Positions 12,624 to 20,923 of a DNA stretch of 25,419 nt are shown one piece after another; position 1 is the first letter of the stretch, and every line of letters starts with the position of its first letter. Origin of the DNA: a virus. The translations under genes and the position numbers were made by a program. The stretch is from positions 1 through 25,419 of IMG/VR virus record IMGVR_UViG_3300037882_001954; one strand, given 5' to 3'. The notes under the pieces were generated by a model. That model saw only the letters and a program-made list of their open reading frames with translations. It was not told the DNA's origin and searched no databases.

Positions 12624-15362
12624 TTGAGAATTAGAAGCGGCTATTCATTCCGTACTGCGTACGGTTTCCTAGAAGACGTGCTGGCGAGAACTTTCTCAGA
12701 GCATGCCCCCCTGACCGACCGTGCCTCAGCTTATGGCTTCAACCGCTGGCGCAAGCTGTGCCTCAAGGCAAACAAGAAACCGATCTTCGGCGTAGAACTT
12801 GCAGTCACTGACTCGCCTAACGCAAAGAAGATGAACCTCAATTATGTGACGCTGATAGCGACCACCAGCTTAGGTCCGCTGAATGCTGCATTGGAGTTAG
12901 CTTTCAGTCAGTTTCGCTACGAGCCGATGCTAACCTATCCTCAGCTAAACAGCCTCGACTCAAGCCTCAAGGTTATCCTCGGTCGCAGGATCAATCCAGG
13001 ATTTCTTGATAGGGGCAGAGACTGGTTATACGCTCAGGGTCCGGGCCAAATCCCGGCGATGCAGCGGTGGGCGAAAGAGTTTGGCTGGAGGCCGATAGCC
13101 TGCTCAGACAACATGTATCCTGCGCCAGAGGACAAGCACGCTTATTCCATCGCTATGGGCCGCGACGCAAACACTCAGACTTGGCCGCAGCACATTCTCA
13201 CTGATGCCGAACTGTCGGTCTACGCTACGCCGGAGGCGTTCGCCAACAGGCAAGAGCTGTATGGCATGTGCACGGCAGACATGCTTCGGCCGCAACTAAT
13301 CAAGCCGAAGACTGATAAGACGGTTGAGGAGTGGTGCGACTATGCTGCGCCGTCGCTCAACGTAGACCTAACAGATCCGGTCTACGCGGCTAGGCTAGAG
13401 CGTGAGTTGGCCGTCATCAAGCAGCTTGGGTTCGGAGACTACTTCCTGATCATCGCCGACTTGATCCGTTACGCCAAGACGAAGATGTTCGTTGGCCCAG
13501 CGCGAGGATCTTCCTGCGGATCTCTGGTCTGCTACTTGATGGGCATCACCACTGTGGACCCGATCAAGCACGACCTGCTCTTCGAGAGATTCTTGGATCC
13601 CGGCCGCACCGACTTGCCGGACATCGACATCGACTTCAGTCACCAGAACCGAGATCTAGTCTTCACGTACCTCTCTGACCGTTACGGCCGCGATCACGTT
13701 GCCCGGCTTGGGACCGTCTCCTTCACTCGAGAACGTCAGTTAGCTAAGGAGCTGTCAGCTGCACTGAAGATACCGCAGTTCAAGTTCGAGTCAGTGGTGG
13801 CCAACGTAGAGAAGACGGAAGGCAACACCACGCTGGCCATGGCCATGAAGAACACCCAAGATGGCACTCGCCTGATGAGAGAGCACCCGGAGCTGGCTAT
13901 CATCGATAGGCTCGAAGGCCACCCAAGGCACCACTCCACTCACGCGGCCGGTGTGGTTGTGACCGACTTGCCCATCCACGAGTACGTGGCGGTCGATGCC
14001 AGATCCAACACTGCCGAAGTCGACAAGAAGGATGCTGAGGATCTCGGTCTGCTAAAGATCGACGCTCTTGGTCTGAAGCAGCTGTCCGTGTTTGAGGATT
14101 GCTTGCTGCTGATAGGCAAGCCTTTCGAATGGCTGCAGAACTTGCCGCTGGACGACAAGGGTGCTTTCGGGACCCTCAACAAGAAGCTCTTCTCTGGCGT
14201 GTTCCAATACAACGGCCGCTCAGTGCAGCAGGTCTCTGCAGCCTTCGAGATCGAAGAGTTCGAGGACATGGTCGCGACAACTGCTCTGGGCCGTCCCGGA
14301 CCGCTAGGAGCCGGGGGGACAGACAAGTGGATCGCAGTACGCAAGGGAATCACCCCCCTGCGCATAGAGCACCCAGCTTTTGAACCTATCCTTGGTCGAA
14401 CCAAAGGCATCGTGCTCTATCAAGAGCAGGTCATGCAGGCAGGCAGAGAGATTGGCGGCATGGACTGGGCAAGAGTGACCAAGCTCCGTAAGGCTGTGCA
14501 GTACTTTGGTGGCGCGAAGGGCATGGAAGAGTTCCGGGATGAGTTCATGGCCGGAGCTAAACAGAGAGATATCCCTGCAGACGTGGCTACGCGCTTCTGG
14601 GACGATCTGCTGACCTACGGTTCCTACGCCTTCAACCGCTCTCATGCCGTGGCCTACTCGATGATCTCGTACTGGTGCTGCTATCTCAAGGCTCATCATC
14701 CGCTGGAGTATGCAGCTGCGCTGCTCAACCATGAGGATGAGCCGGCACGTCAGCGTCTCCAGCTCAGAGAGCTAGAGGATGAAGGCGTGAGCTACATTCC
14801 AGTAGACCCTGAGACTTCAGGCCTCAAGTGGCAGGTTACCAAGAAGGGTTTGGTCGGTCCGATAAGTCTGGTGAAAGGTCTCGGCGGTCGCACTGCTCAG
14901 GATTACGTCCTAGCCAGAGACCGTGGAGGAGATCTGCCGAAGCGTGCAGTCAACCTTTTGAAGGATCCGAAGACCCCGCTTGACAACCTGAGGCCTATAG
15001 CTCAGTCGATTGCGCAGAACCATCCGGACTTGACCGAGATCAACATCTTTTCTAAGCCGTTGGCTGTCGACAAACTCGGAGACCGGCCGGAGAGAGACTT
15101 GCTGCTATTCCTGAGGCTAGTCAAAGCTCAACCGCGCAAGGACGACAAGAGCGGCGGAACCAAAATGACAGCTCTCATGGAAGACGACACTGGCCAGATC
15201 AAGGTGTTCTTCAATAACGACAAGTACCAGAAGTTTGGTAAAGACATGCTCGATCGAGGCAGGCCAGGAACTACACTCTGGGCTGTCAAAGGATCTCAGC
15301 CAGACGGTGGCGGCATCATATTCTGCGACATGGTCAGGTCGCTGGGAGAGTTCCGGCAATGA
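12624..15362 (+). CDS. dnaE: DNA polymerase III alpha subunit-like (family C), short form
   Basis: A 912-residue family C replicative polymerase, shorter than the roughly 1160 residues of E. coli DnaE. The N-terminal PHP domain reads RIRSGYSFRTAYG where active PHP domains have an HxH-type site, so it is degenerate. The palm has GPARGSSCGSLVCYLMGI and DLPDIDIDF, with D335 and D337 as catalytic Asp, and KIDALGLK supplies the third, about D480. HHSTHAAGVVVT follows the finger region. A C-terminal OB-like part starts near KMTALMEDDTGQIKVFF. TTG 12624 is the start, with GAGGAGACGA at proper distance. The 3' end overlaps the primase gene. Confidence 0.93.
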   Translation: MRIRSGYSFRTAYGFLEDVLARTFSEHAPLTDRASAYGFNRWRKLCLKANKKPIFGVELAVTDSPNAKKMNLNYVTLIATTSLGPLNAALELAFSQFRYEPMLTYPQLNSLDSSLKVILGRRINPGFLDRGRDWLYAQGPGQIPAMQRWAKEFGWRPIACSDNMYPAPEDKHAYSIAMGRDANTQTWPQHILTDAELSVYATPEAFANRQELYGMCTADMLRPQLIKPKTDKTVEEWCDYAAPSLNVDLTDPVYAARLERELAVIKQLGFGDYFLIIADLIRYAKTKMFVGPARGSSCGSLVCYLMGITTVDPIKHDLLFERFLDPGRTDLPDIDIDFSHQNRDLVFTYLSDRYGRDHVARLGTVSFTRERQLAKELSAALKIPQFKFESVVANVEKTEGNTTLAMAMKNTQDGTRLMREHPELAIIDRLEGHPRHHSTHAAGVVVTDLPIHEYVAVDARSNTAEVDKKDAEDLGLLKIDALGLKQLSVFEDCLLLIGKPFEWLQNLPLDDKGAFGTLNKKLFSGVFQYNGRSVQQVSAAFEIEEFEDMVATTALGRPGPLGAGGTDKWIAVRKGITPLRIEHPAFEPILGRTKGIVLYQEQVMQAGREIGGMDWARVTKLRKAVQYFGGAKGMEEFRDEFMAGAKQRDIPADVATRFWDDLLTYGSYAFNRSHAVAYSMISYWCCYLKAHHPLEYAAALLNHEDEPARQRLQLRELEDEGVSYIPVDPETSGLKWQVTKKGLVGPISLVKGLGGRTAQDYVLARDRGGDLPKRAVNLLKDPKTPLDNLRPIAQSIAQNHPDLTEINIFSKPLAVDKLGDRPERDLLLFLRLVKAQPRKDDKSGGTKMTALMEDDTGQIKVFFNNDKYQKFGKDMLDRGRPGTTLWAVKGSQPDGGGIIFCDMVRSLGEFRQ

Positions 15363-17557
15363 TATCTCCAATCGAGACTTCCGCTGCAGCTGTCAGGTAT
15401 CTTGAGCGCATAGGCGCTAAGATGCGGACCCTCTTCACCGCCTCGATAACCACCCAGAGCCTAGGCTACGAGAAGGACGTGTACAGCGTCAGGTTCAGGC
15501 GCGACGGCTCAGTAAGAGCTCCTGACCATCTCCTCCCAACGGCCGCTGAGTCTGAGGGCATCGCAGCTGACATCAAGGCAATGAAGTTCCCTGCTCAAGT
15601 TACGGTGGCTGCGCTTAGCAACTCAAACTTGCCTGAGCTGATCCTCAATGCCCCTGAAGACAAGCTCTTCGTATTCCGCAAGCCAAGCAACGGTCCGATC
15701 AGGTTCATCCAAGTCCGCATCGAGCTGGAGAACGGAGACAAGAGATATGTTCCGCAGACGCTGTGGGATGACGGAGAGTGGCGGGCTATAGAGCCGGAAG
15801 AAGGCTTGCCTATCTACGGCATCGACAAGGTTCGCAAAGGAGACAGGGTCTTCCTGCATGAAGGAGCTAAAGCTTGCAAGGCGGCTGAAACCGTAGCTCG
15901 CGATACTTCGCATCCGTTCAGTGAGTTCTTCAAGACTGGAGTGCATGTAGGTTGGATCGGCGGTGCGCATCACCTGCACCGCACGCTGTGGCACGAGCTG
16001 CAGAGCCTCCAGCCGGGGGAAGTCGTCATATTTCCGGATAACGATTTCGTCGGCCGGAGCAAGATCAACGACATTTCGGCCAAGTTCGAATGCCCGGTCT
16101 CGTACGTTCGCATGGACGCTCAATGGCCCAAGTCTTGGGATGTAGCAGACCCGATCCCCGATCGCATGTTCTCCCAAGAGAGCGAGACCGAAGTAGGCGG
16201 TAGGTATATCGGCGAGCTGATTGAGGATATGCTGGTCTCCTGCGATTGGGCTACGACTGAAGTTGCGCAGACAGAGAACGGCAGGCCGATATACGAAGTG
16301 CGCGAAGTGTTCGCCCACAACTGGATCCGCATCCAGAACCTGCAGCACTACGCTCACATCTCTAATCCTGAAGTGTCATTCAACCGAGACCAGTTCAACA
16401 TCGCAGTCAGGCCATTCTCCGACGTGCCTGACACTGCAGCCTTGTTCTCCAAGTTCGCGGGTCACATCTGCGACAAAGTCACATTCATGCCGTCTCTGCC
16501 TACGGGCATCGTTCGGCTGGATAGCGAGTACTGCTTAAACCAATACGTCGATCGGAGGCTCAAGCCGGTCAAGAGCAACAGCGTGCGGGAACAAACTAAG
16601 CCGTTCTGGGATTTCATGGAATACATGATCCCTAACCCAGAAGAGCGGCAAGTGGTCATGTCTTGGATAGCGACGTTGTATGCCAAGCCAGAACGTCGGA
16701 TGGCCTTCGGGTTGCTGTTCCTGTCGAAGCTGCAAGGCGTAGGCAAGAGTACTCTGCTCAACATGATAGCAGAGTTGGTCGGCCGCAAGCACGCTTCCTT
16801 CCCGGGAGACGCAATGATCCAAGGAGACTTCAACGGCTGGCTGGTCAACAAGCGTCTGGTGGTCGTGCACGAGATCTATGCAGGCCAGAGCTGGAAGACT
16901 TACAACCGGCTGAAAACCTTGATCACCGACGAGTTCGTGGAGGCCAACAACAAGCACGTGGTCAACTACACTCTACCAAACTGGACTCACTTCTGCGCAG
17001 CGTCGAACTCTATGGAGGCTCTCCGGATCGAGTCAGACGACCGGCGCTGGTACGTGCCTGCCTTGCCGGAGAAGCTCTACGGCAGGTACGGCGAACTACG
17101 CCAGTGGACCAGAGGCGGGGGGATGAGATATCTTGCCTCTGAACTACTGGAATGGGATGGGTATCTTTTGGAGGGAGATCAAGCCCCTCGAACGCTCTCC
17201 AAGTCCAACCTGATCGACCAGTCGATGCCGAACGACGAGCGCATGATCTTGGTCATGATGGAGAGGATGGATGCCGACGTCTGCGTGGACATCAAAGAGC
17301 TCTGGCTCTGGCTCCAGAAGGAAGCTAACAACCGGGCTTTCGTCAGCCCTCAGAGGATCTGCACTCTACTCAACGAGCATGGGTACGCGGTAGATCCGGC
17401 GCGGCCGTTGGGCTCTCGGCTCCGTCAAGTCGTGTGGAGGAGCATCGAAGCGAGAGCCAAGGCCCTCAAGAACCTCACGAACGATGATGAAGTGAAAGAG
17501 ATCGTGAACCGGATGAGAAGCCCATCCGAAGTATTCAGATCTTCCTCCGACATGTAA
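15359..17557 (+). CDS. TOPRIM primase - SF3-like helicase fusion
   Basis: A 732-residue protein. A DnaG-type TOPRIM domain lies around 160-265: FLHEGAKACKAAE (E168), VVIFPDNDF (D227, D229) and SWDVADP. A helicase domain of the phage SF3/DUF5906 type follows: LQGVGKSTLLN (Walker A, K463), RLVVVHEIY (Walker B, E505) and a THFCAASN sensor (about 543-550). A helical C-terminal segment (620-732) may bind DNA. It should unwind DNA and prime synthesis at the fork for the polymerase encoded upstream. ATG 15359 overlaps the polymerase stop by four bases. No N-terminal zinc-binding domain is evident. Confidence 0.88.
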   Translation: MISPIETSAAAVRYLERIGAKMRTLFTASITTQSLGYEKDVYSVRFRRDGSVRAPDHLLPTAAESEGIAADIKAMKFPAQVTVAALSNSNLPELILNAPEDKLFVFRKPSNGPIRFIQVRIELENGDKRYVPQTLWDDGEWRAIEPEEGLPIYGIDKVRKGDRVFLHEGAKACKAAETVARDTSHPFSEFFKTGVHVGWIGGAHHLHRTLWHELQSLQPGEVVIFPDNDFVGRSKINDISAKFECPVSYVRMDAQWPKSWDVADPIPDRMFSQESETEVGGRYIGELIEDMLVSCDWATTEVAQTENGRPIYEVREVFAHNWIRIQNLQHYAHISNPEVSFNRDQFNIAVRPFSDVPDTAALFSKFAGHICDKVTFMPSLPTGIVRLDSEYCLNQYVDRRLKPVKSNSVREQTKPFWDFMEYMIPNPEERQVVMSWIATLYAKPERRMAFGLLFLSKLQGVGKSTLLNMIAELVGRKHASFPGDAMIQGDFNGWLVNKRLVVVHEIYAGQSWKTYNRLKTLITDEFVEANNKHVVNYTLPNWTHFCAASNSMEALRIESDDRRWYVPALPEKLYGRYGELRQWTRGGGMRYLASELLEWDGYLLEGDQAPRTLSKSNLIDQSMPNDERMILVMMERMDADVCVDIKELWLWLQKEANNRAFVSPQRICTLLNEHGYAVDPARPLGSRLRQVVWRSIEARAKALKNLTNDDEVKEIVNRMRSPSEVFRSSSDM

Positions 17558-17625
17558 GTCCATGTTATTAAGGTGAAACCACTCTACGAACTTTAGACTA
17601 CAAGGGTGAGCTAAACCTATGTTGA

Positions 17626-17657
17626 CCAACCTTGACCAAATCTTGTGGCCTTTGACG
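17626..17657 (+). promoter_or_regulatory. Copy 3 of the shared CTTGTG-CTTTGAC motif, possible promoter
   Basis: CTTGTG (17642-17647) and CTTTGACG (17650-17657) recur as at 399-414 and 5524-5539, and 28 of 31 bases agree with 5508-5538. GTT and GAAACCA sequences further upstream are also shared with the 5440-5510 region, so the two regions may descend from one duplicated control block. No sigma70 -10 is seen at correct spacing. Confidence 0.55.
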
Positions 17658-17727
17658 CATGCATAATAATTCCCGAACTTGTGAAATAGTTAGTGCCTTC
17701 TTTAAGGGTTCAGGCATAAGTACTGTA

Positions 17728-17745
17728 CGGACCCGGTTGGGTCCG
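17728..17745 (+). promoter_or_regulatory. Perfect 7-bp tetraloop hairpin in leader
   Basis: CGGACCC pairs with GGGTCCG around the four-base loop GGTT. It is the most stable single stem in the leader and lies about 180 bases before the ribosome site. Without a T run it is unlikely to be an intrinsic terminator. Confidence 0.5.
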
Positions 17746-17926
17746 GCGGTGAGGCTCCCCGATCATGAGCCCTCTGACCGGTAGGTCGGGAGATGCGGAC
17801 CGAAGGCACTTGATCCTCGCGCAACCTCCCGCTCTGGTTTCCGGCAGAGAACGAGAACCCCAGTGGGGTCTCACGAGCGGCCGTGCGCGACCGCTTCTGA
17901 CTGCCCACTCAACCATGGAGACGAAC

Positions 17927-18442
17927 ATGAACAACTTCGCAGACGCCTTCGAGCCGCTCAAGCCGCTGATCATAGCCGACTTCGAAGCTTATGTCACGCG
18001 CCAAGTCAAGCGCTACGCTGAGACTTGGGACACAATGAGCGACGCAGCCAAGCAGAGCATCCGACGCGGCAACGACCGCACTTGGATCTTCGCCCGTCGC
18101 TTCGCAGTAATGGACAGCAACCGTATTGGCGCCAAGCCGACAGGAGACGTCAAGGTTGAGTGGCTGAGTAAGGTCGCCGCCGAGAATGCCGAAGCGCAGA
18201 TAGCCGAGTTTGCCCGCAAGCTCCAAGCCAAGCTAGGCCAGATCGGAGACTTCAAAGCTGTCTTCAGCCGTGGCGCTGACTTCACGATCACCGGCAACCG
18301 CAGCGGTCGTGAGATCAGGGTTGAACAGCAGACCATCTTCAAGGTCAGTGCTCTCGGCAACCCCTTCAACCAGTTCCCTGCCCGCATCTATGTGGACGGT
18401 AAGTTCACCCCGGCTGCTGAGTACGAAGCAGCTGTCGCCTGA
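17927..18442 (+). CDS. Conserved hypothetical phage protein
   Basis: A 171-residue protein. ATG 17927 is selected because GGAG (17917-17920) has the spacing seen in neighbouring genes; ATG 17915 overlaps that site. The N-terminal half is helical (FEAYVTRQVKRYAETWD, then AENAEAQIAEFARKLQAK). The C-terminal half ends with NRSGREIRVEQQTIFKVS and NQFPARIYVDGK, a pattern I know from conserved phage proteins of unknown function. It opens the 17927-22158 block, whose genes are separated by repeated hairpin elements. Confidence 0.7.
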   Translation: MNNFADAFEPLKPLIIADFEAYVTRQVKRYAETWDTMSDAAKQSIRRGNDRTWIFARRFAVMDSNRIGAKPTGDVKVEWLSKVAAENAEAQIAEFARKLQAKLGQIGDFKAVFSRGADFTITGNRSGREIRVEQQTIFKVSALGNPFNQFPARIYVDGKFTPAAEYEAAVA

Positions 18443-18451
18443 CCTTGAGCG

Positions 18452-18473
18452 GCTGGCATCTTAGGGTGCCAGC
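18452..18473 (+). promoter_or_regulatory. Intergenic hairpin element, copy A (arms exchanged)
   Basis: GCTGGCATC (18452-18460) pairs with GGTGCCAGC (18465-18473) with loop TTAG. The conserved CATC and GGTG of the other copies are here at the loop end, as if the arms were exchanged. TTCATGAAGG and CCAACC follow, then AAGGAGACGAAG, the same leader module as copy B. The ACCTTGAGC just before it is shared with copy C. Confidence 0.55.
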
Positions 18474-18506
18474 TTCATGAAGGCCAACCCAACCAAGGAG
18501 ACGAAG

Positions 18507-18758
18507 ATGCCCAACATGTCCTACTGCCGCTTCCAGAACACGCTGTCCGATCTGCGCGACTGCTCCAGCAACTTGCGCGATGGAGACCTGAGCCGCGAAG
18601 AGGCCAGTGCCCGTCGCCAGATGCTTCAGCTCTGCATGAACATGCTTGAGGAAGTTGGCATCCGCTTCCAGAGCGACAGCTACGAAGCCGAGGCGACCTT
18701 CGACGGCTGGGAAGAAATGTGCAAGGAGCACGCCGAAGAAGACCGCGACGAGGAGTGA
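18507..18758 (+). CDS. Conserved small phage protein
   Basis: An 83-residue acidic protein with an opening I recognise from many unrelated phages: MPNMSYCRFQNTLSDLRDC. After this come a helical middle (EEASARRQMLQLCMNMLEEV) and an acidic tail. Function is unknown. ATG 18507 has AAGGAGACG ideally placed; ATG 18477 is in frame but lies in the leader repeat. Hairpin elements lie on both sides. Confidence 0.75.
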   Translation: MPNMSYCRFQNTLSDLRDCSSNLRDGDLSREEASARRQMLQLCMNMLEEVGIRFQSDSYEAEATFDGWEEMCKEHAEEDRDEE

Positions 18759-18760
18759 CG

Positions 18761-18798
18761 TTCTGGTGACTCCCCCGGAGATGGGGGAGCATCCTGAA
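18761..18798 (+). promoter_or_regulatory. Intergenic hairpin element, copy B
   Basis: Outer TTC/GAA (18761-18763, 18796-18798), lower GGTG (18765-18768) with CATC (18790-18793), bulged A18769, and upper stem CTCCCCCG with TGGGGGAG (18770-18777, 18782-18789), capped by GAGA, a GNRA tetraloop. GGCCAACC and AAGGAGACGAAG follow. There is no T tract after the stem. Confidence 0.75.
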
Positions 18799-18818
18799 GG
18801 CCAACCAAGGAGACGAAG

Positions 18819-19349
18819 ATGCCCGCACTCAAGAAGACGCCAAAGCACGAAACCTTTACCAAACTCGAAGCAACCGTCAGGAGCTTCAGCGACAAGAACG
18901 CTTGCGCTGTCATTGCGGTTGCGGCCGCGACCGACAAGCCTTACGAAGAGGTTCACCAGCTCTTCTTGGAGGAAGGAAGGAAGCCCGGCAAAGGCACGCC
19001 GGATTACATCTCCGGCAGAGTGATCAAGCTGCTTGGGTTCAAGCGTACGAGGGTCGACCTCGATGAGATCTTGGCCAAGTATCCCTTGCCTCACTGCAGC
19101 GTTCTCAAGAACGTGACCACTCATCACCCTCGTCGGTTCCCCGGCACCTTCCCTGAGGGTCGGTTCATCGCTCGTACCAGAGGCCATGCACTGGCTATCA
19201 TTGATGGCCAAGTGGTTGACTGGTCAGCCAACAGTGCTCTCCGGATCGTGCAGCTCTACAAGATCGAGCCGATGACCGAAGTCGAAGCGGCTGCAAAGAA
19301 GGTCGCCAAGCGTTTGGCTGACGAGCTCTGGGTTCAGCTGAAGAAGTGA
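18819..19349 (+). CDS. Papain-like/C39-like fold protein, possible cysteine peptidase
   Basis: A 176-residue protein with a cysteine-protease-like layout. DKNACAVIAVAAATDKPYEE places C29 at the start of a helix. GRKPGKGT follows, and ARTRGHALAIIDGQVVDWS gives H123 and D134. Phage and bacterial proteins with this Cys-helix and RGHA-x-x-I-x-DG pattern are common, but few have known substrates, so peptidase activity is inferred. A transglutaminase- or amidase-like reaction is possible. ATG 18819 follows AAGGAGACGAAG directly. The C-terminal 30 residues are basic and helical. Confidence 0.6.
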   Translation: MPALKKTPKHETFTKLEATVRSFSDKNACAVIAVAAATDKPYEEVHQLFLEEGRKPGKGTPDYISGRVIKLLGFKRTRVDLDEILAKYPLPHCSVLKNVTTHHPRRFPGTFPEGRFIARTRGHALAIIDGQVVDWSANSALRIVQLYKIEPMTEVEAAAKKVAKRLADELWVQLKK

Positions 19350-19353
19350 CCTT

Positions 19354-19394
19354 GAGCACCAAGCTCTGTAACCGCTACCATAGGAGACGATACG
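19354..19394 (+). repeat. Leader module repeat, copy C (no stem element)
   Basis: GAGCACCAAGCTCTGTAACC and the following bases to the next ATG match 19552-19592 with one difference, and 21056-21090 nearly as well. The GAGC/GCTC arms can form a small hairpin. TAGGAGACGA is the ribosome site. Unlike copies D and E, the GGTG/CATC hairpin is missing upstream, so the two modules are separable. Confidence 0.75.
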
Positions 19395-19514
19395 ATGGAA
19401 GCCATCGTCGAACTGACCTTGAACTTTCTCTCCGAAGCCAGCCCTGTCATGTTGCTGGCCTTGGCTGTTTTCGTTTCTGCGACCTTTGCGACCATCACTT
19501 CGCGCTGGCTGTGA
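19395..19514 (+). CDS. Very small membrane protein (39 aa)
   Basis: A 39-residue protein, MEAIVELTLNFLSEASPVML and then LALAVFVSATFATITSRWL: essentially one transmembrane helix with a short basic end. Support comes from the strong TAGGAGACGA ribosome site in the repeated leader and from a stop that falls within hairpin element D, just as in the other tiny membrane gene at 20920. Function is unknown; small inner-membrane effector is possible. Confidence 0.6.
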   Translation: MEAIVELTLNFLSEASPVMLLALAVFVSATFATITSRWL

Positions 19515-19518
19515 TGTT

Positions 19519-19592
19519 GCGGTGACTCCCCCGGCGACGGGGGAGCATCCGGAGCACCAAGCTCTGTAACCACTACCATAGGAGACGATACG
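19519..19592 (+). promoter_or_regulatory. Intergenic hairpin plus leader module, copy D
   Basis: GGTG (19521-19524) pairs with CATC (19546-19549), A19525 is bulged, and CTCCCCCG (19526-19533) pairs with CGGGGGAG (19538-19545) under the GNRA loop GCGA. The leader from 19552 repeats that at 19354 and ends in AGGAGACGATACG before the ATG. TGC (19518-19520) and GCA (19554-19556) may add an outer stem. Confidence 0.75.
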
Positions 19593-20690
19593 ATGACTTA
19601 CCGTACCGCTGAAGGCGACGTCCTGGACATTCGCACCGAAGAGGCTCGCGGCTTCTTGACCACCAACTATCCGGCCATCACGGCCACTCGCCCTGTGGGA
19701 ATGAGCGAAGACTACCAGTTCATGCCCAGCTTCAAGATCGCAGAGACCTTGATCGACCGCTACGGTCTGGCGCTGGTCTCGGTGAGCCAGCAGTTCTCCC
19801 GTCGGCGCGACCCTCGCGGTCAGGAGCACTTCATGCGTTTCCGCCTTCCGAGCACGATCGATCTTCGGGCGGTCGGCGACTCGGTGCCTGAGCTGGTGAT
19901 CTCGAATAGCCACAACGGCCGCTCGACTCTGAAGGCCTACGCAGGCGTCTTCCGGTTGGTCTGCTCGAACGGCATGGTCATCGCCGAGAAGTCGTTCGGC
20001 AAGATCGTGATGCGCCACTTCGGCGAAGCCAACAACTGGGACGCCTTCTCTGGCACCCTCGACACCATGGGCTCACGCCTCCAGTCCATGGACCGGCGGA
20101 TGGGCTTCATGGACGCTCTGATGCTGACCAGCCCTCAACAGAACAAGCTGGCGCGGCTGATGATGAAGTCCCGTGGCGTGCCGAACTGGGTCGAGCCGCA
20201 CATGGTGCTGAAGGCTCGTCGCGGGCTGGAGGACGTCGCCAGCGACGGTCGCCGGTCGCTCTGGATGACTTACAACGTCCTGCAGGAGAGCTTGGCTGAG
20301 AGCCGCGATGTGGCCTTCCAGAGAGCAGGAGCTCGTGCTCGGTCGCTCCGGCCGCTGTCCGGAGCTCGTGCTCAGGTGCTCGTGAACGAGGCGTTGTGGG
20401 GCGCGATGGAGCTCTTCTTGGCTTCTGAGTTTCCTGACTTCGCCGGTGGCGTAGTGGACATGAATGGTGAAGAGTTGAAAGCTCCTCCTGTCGCTTTGGT
20501 GGCACCGGAGGACCACCAGCCGGTCGAAGACGCCCAGGAAAGCTGCGTCTTGCGTCCGTTCGATCAGCTCATTGCTCTGGCCTACGCGGACATGGCGACG
20601 ATCAGCGATGACGAGCTGAAATCACTGTCGGCTGACGAGAAGAAGAAGCTCTCCAGTCGCAAGAGCTACTTGAAGAAGAAGGAGAGCTGA
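19593..20690 (+). CDS. DUF932 family phage/plasmid-like protein
   Basis: A 365-residue protein. The DUF932 hallmark is seen around residues 105-135: VISNSHNGRSTLKAYAGVFR followed by LVCSNGMVIA. The N-terminal part (FMPSFKIAETLIDRYGLALV) and an Arg-rich middle also fit. DUF932 proteins occur widely in phages and plasmids and have no settled function; some lie near DNA-processing genes. The Lys-rich C terminus (KKKLSSRKSYLKKKES) suggests nucleic-acid contact. ATG 19593 is fixed by the repeated leader and ribosome site. Confidence 0.85.
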   Translation: MTYRTAEGDVLDIRTEEARGFLTTNYPAITATRPVGMSEDYQFMPSFKIAETLIDRYGLALVSVSQQFSRRRDPRGQEHFMRFRLPSTIDLRAVGDSVPELVISNSHNGRSTLKAYAGVFRLVCSNGMVIAEKSFGKIVMRHFGEANNWDAFSGTLDTMGSRLQSMDRRMGFMDALMLTSPQQNKLARLMMKSRGVPNWVEPHMVLKARRGLEDVASDGRRSLWMTYNVLQESLAESRDVAFQRAGARARSLRPLSGARAQVLVNEALWGAMELFLASEFPDFAGGVVDMNGEELKAPPVALVAPEDHQPVEDAQESCVLRPFDQLIALAYADMATISDDELKSLSADEKKKLSSRKSYLKKKES

Positions 20691-20692
20691 CA

Positions 20693-20730
20693 TTCTGGTG
20701 CCTCCCCCGTCGCCGGGGGAGCATCCTGAG
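20693..20730 (+). promoter_or_regulatory. Intergenic hairpin element, copy F
   Basis: Outer TTC/GAG, lower GGTG (20697-20700) with CATC (20722-20725), bulged C20701, and upper CTCCCCCG (20702-20709) with CGGGGGAG (20714-20721) around a TCGC loop. TGCCAACC and AGAGGAGACG follow. Compared with copy B the bulge is C rather than A and the closing pair is G-C rather than G-T. Confidence 0.75.
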
Positions 20731-20752
20731 TGCCAACCAGAGGAGACGCACC

Positions 20753-20923
20753 ATGAAGGAAGACGGAACCAACACTATGTACTATGCGATCGAGGTCGCA
20801 GTCGAGAATCGGATCAAGGAAGCCAAGGCCGATGATCTGCATAAGGTTGCCCGCTTCCTGAAGCGAGAACTGACAGTCGCTCAGACCAAAGCGTTGGCGA
20901 GCATCTTAGGTATCCTTAAATGA
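20753..20923 (+). CDS. Small helical hypothetical protein (56 aa)
   Basis: A 56-residue protein, MKEDGTNTMYYAIEVAVENR at its start, predicted to be helical and charged, with no Cys or membrane segment. AGAGGAGACG is well placed before ATG 20753. The stop overlaps the ATG of the next tiny gene. Family not recognised. Confidence 0.6.
   Translation: MKEDGTNTMYYAIEVAVENRIKEAKADDLHKVARFLKRELTVAQTKALASILGILK

Larger units (their letters stand above)
17558..17926 (+). promoter_or_regulatory. 369-base structured leader region
   Basis: No gene is supported here. The first part contains copy 3 of the shared motif. Then come several hairpins: CGGACCC-ggtt-GGGTCCG (17728-17745), GGCTC/GAGCC (17753-17771), CGGGAG/CTCCCG (17787-17831), CTCTG/CAGAG (17832-17849), GAG-a-ACCCC/GGGGT-CTC (17853-17872) and AGCGG/CCGCT (17876-17895). 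The ribosome site GGAG (17917-17920) follows. None has a T tract. A long untranslated leader with layered control of the downstream block is likely. The open frame from 17765 lacks a ribosome site. Confidence 0.55.

Noticed and set aside
17652-17667. Sigma70 promoter from TTGACG and CATAAT
   Set aside because: Only four bases separate the two hexamers, and no usable -10 is present 16-18 bases downstream. The sequence is better explained as part of the shared motif.
17765-17926. Upstream extension of the 17927 gene to ATG 17765
   Set aside because: The added 54 residues are encoded by hairpin-rich leader DNA and have no ribosome site, while ATG 17927 has a well-spaced GGAG.
19224-20018. A 264-codon minus-strand frame with an internal repeat
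   Set aside because: The internal peptide repeat is just the antisense translation of the duplicated leader elements C and D; the sense genes are well supported.
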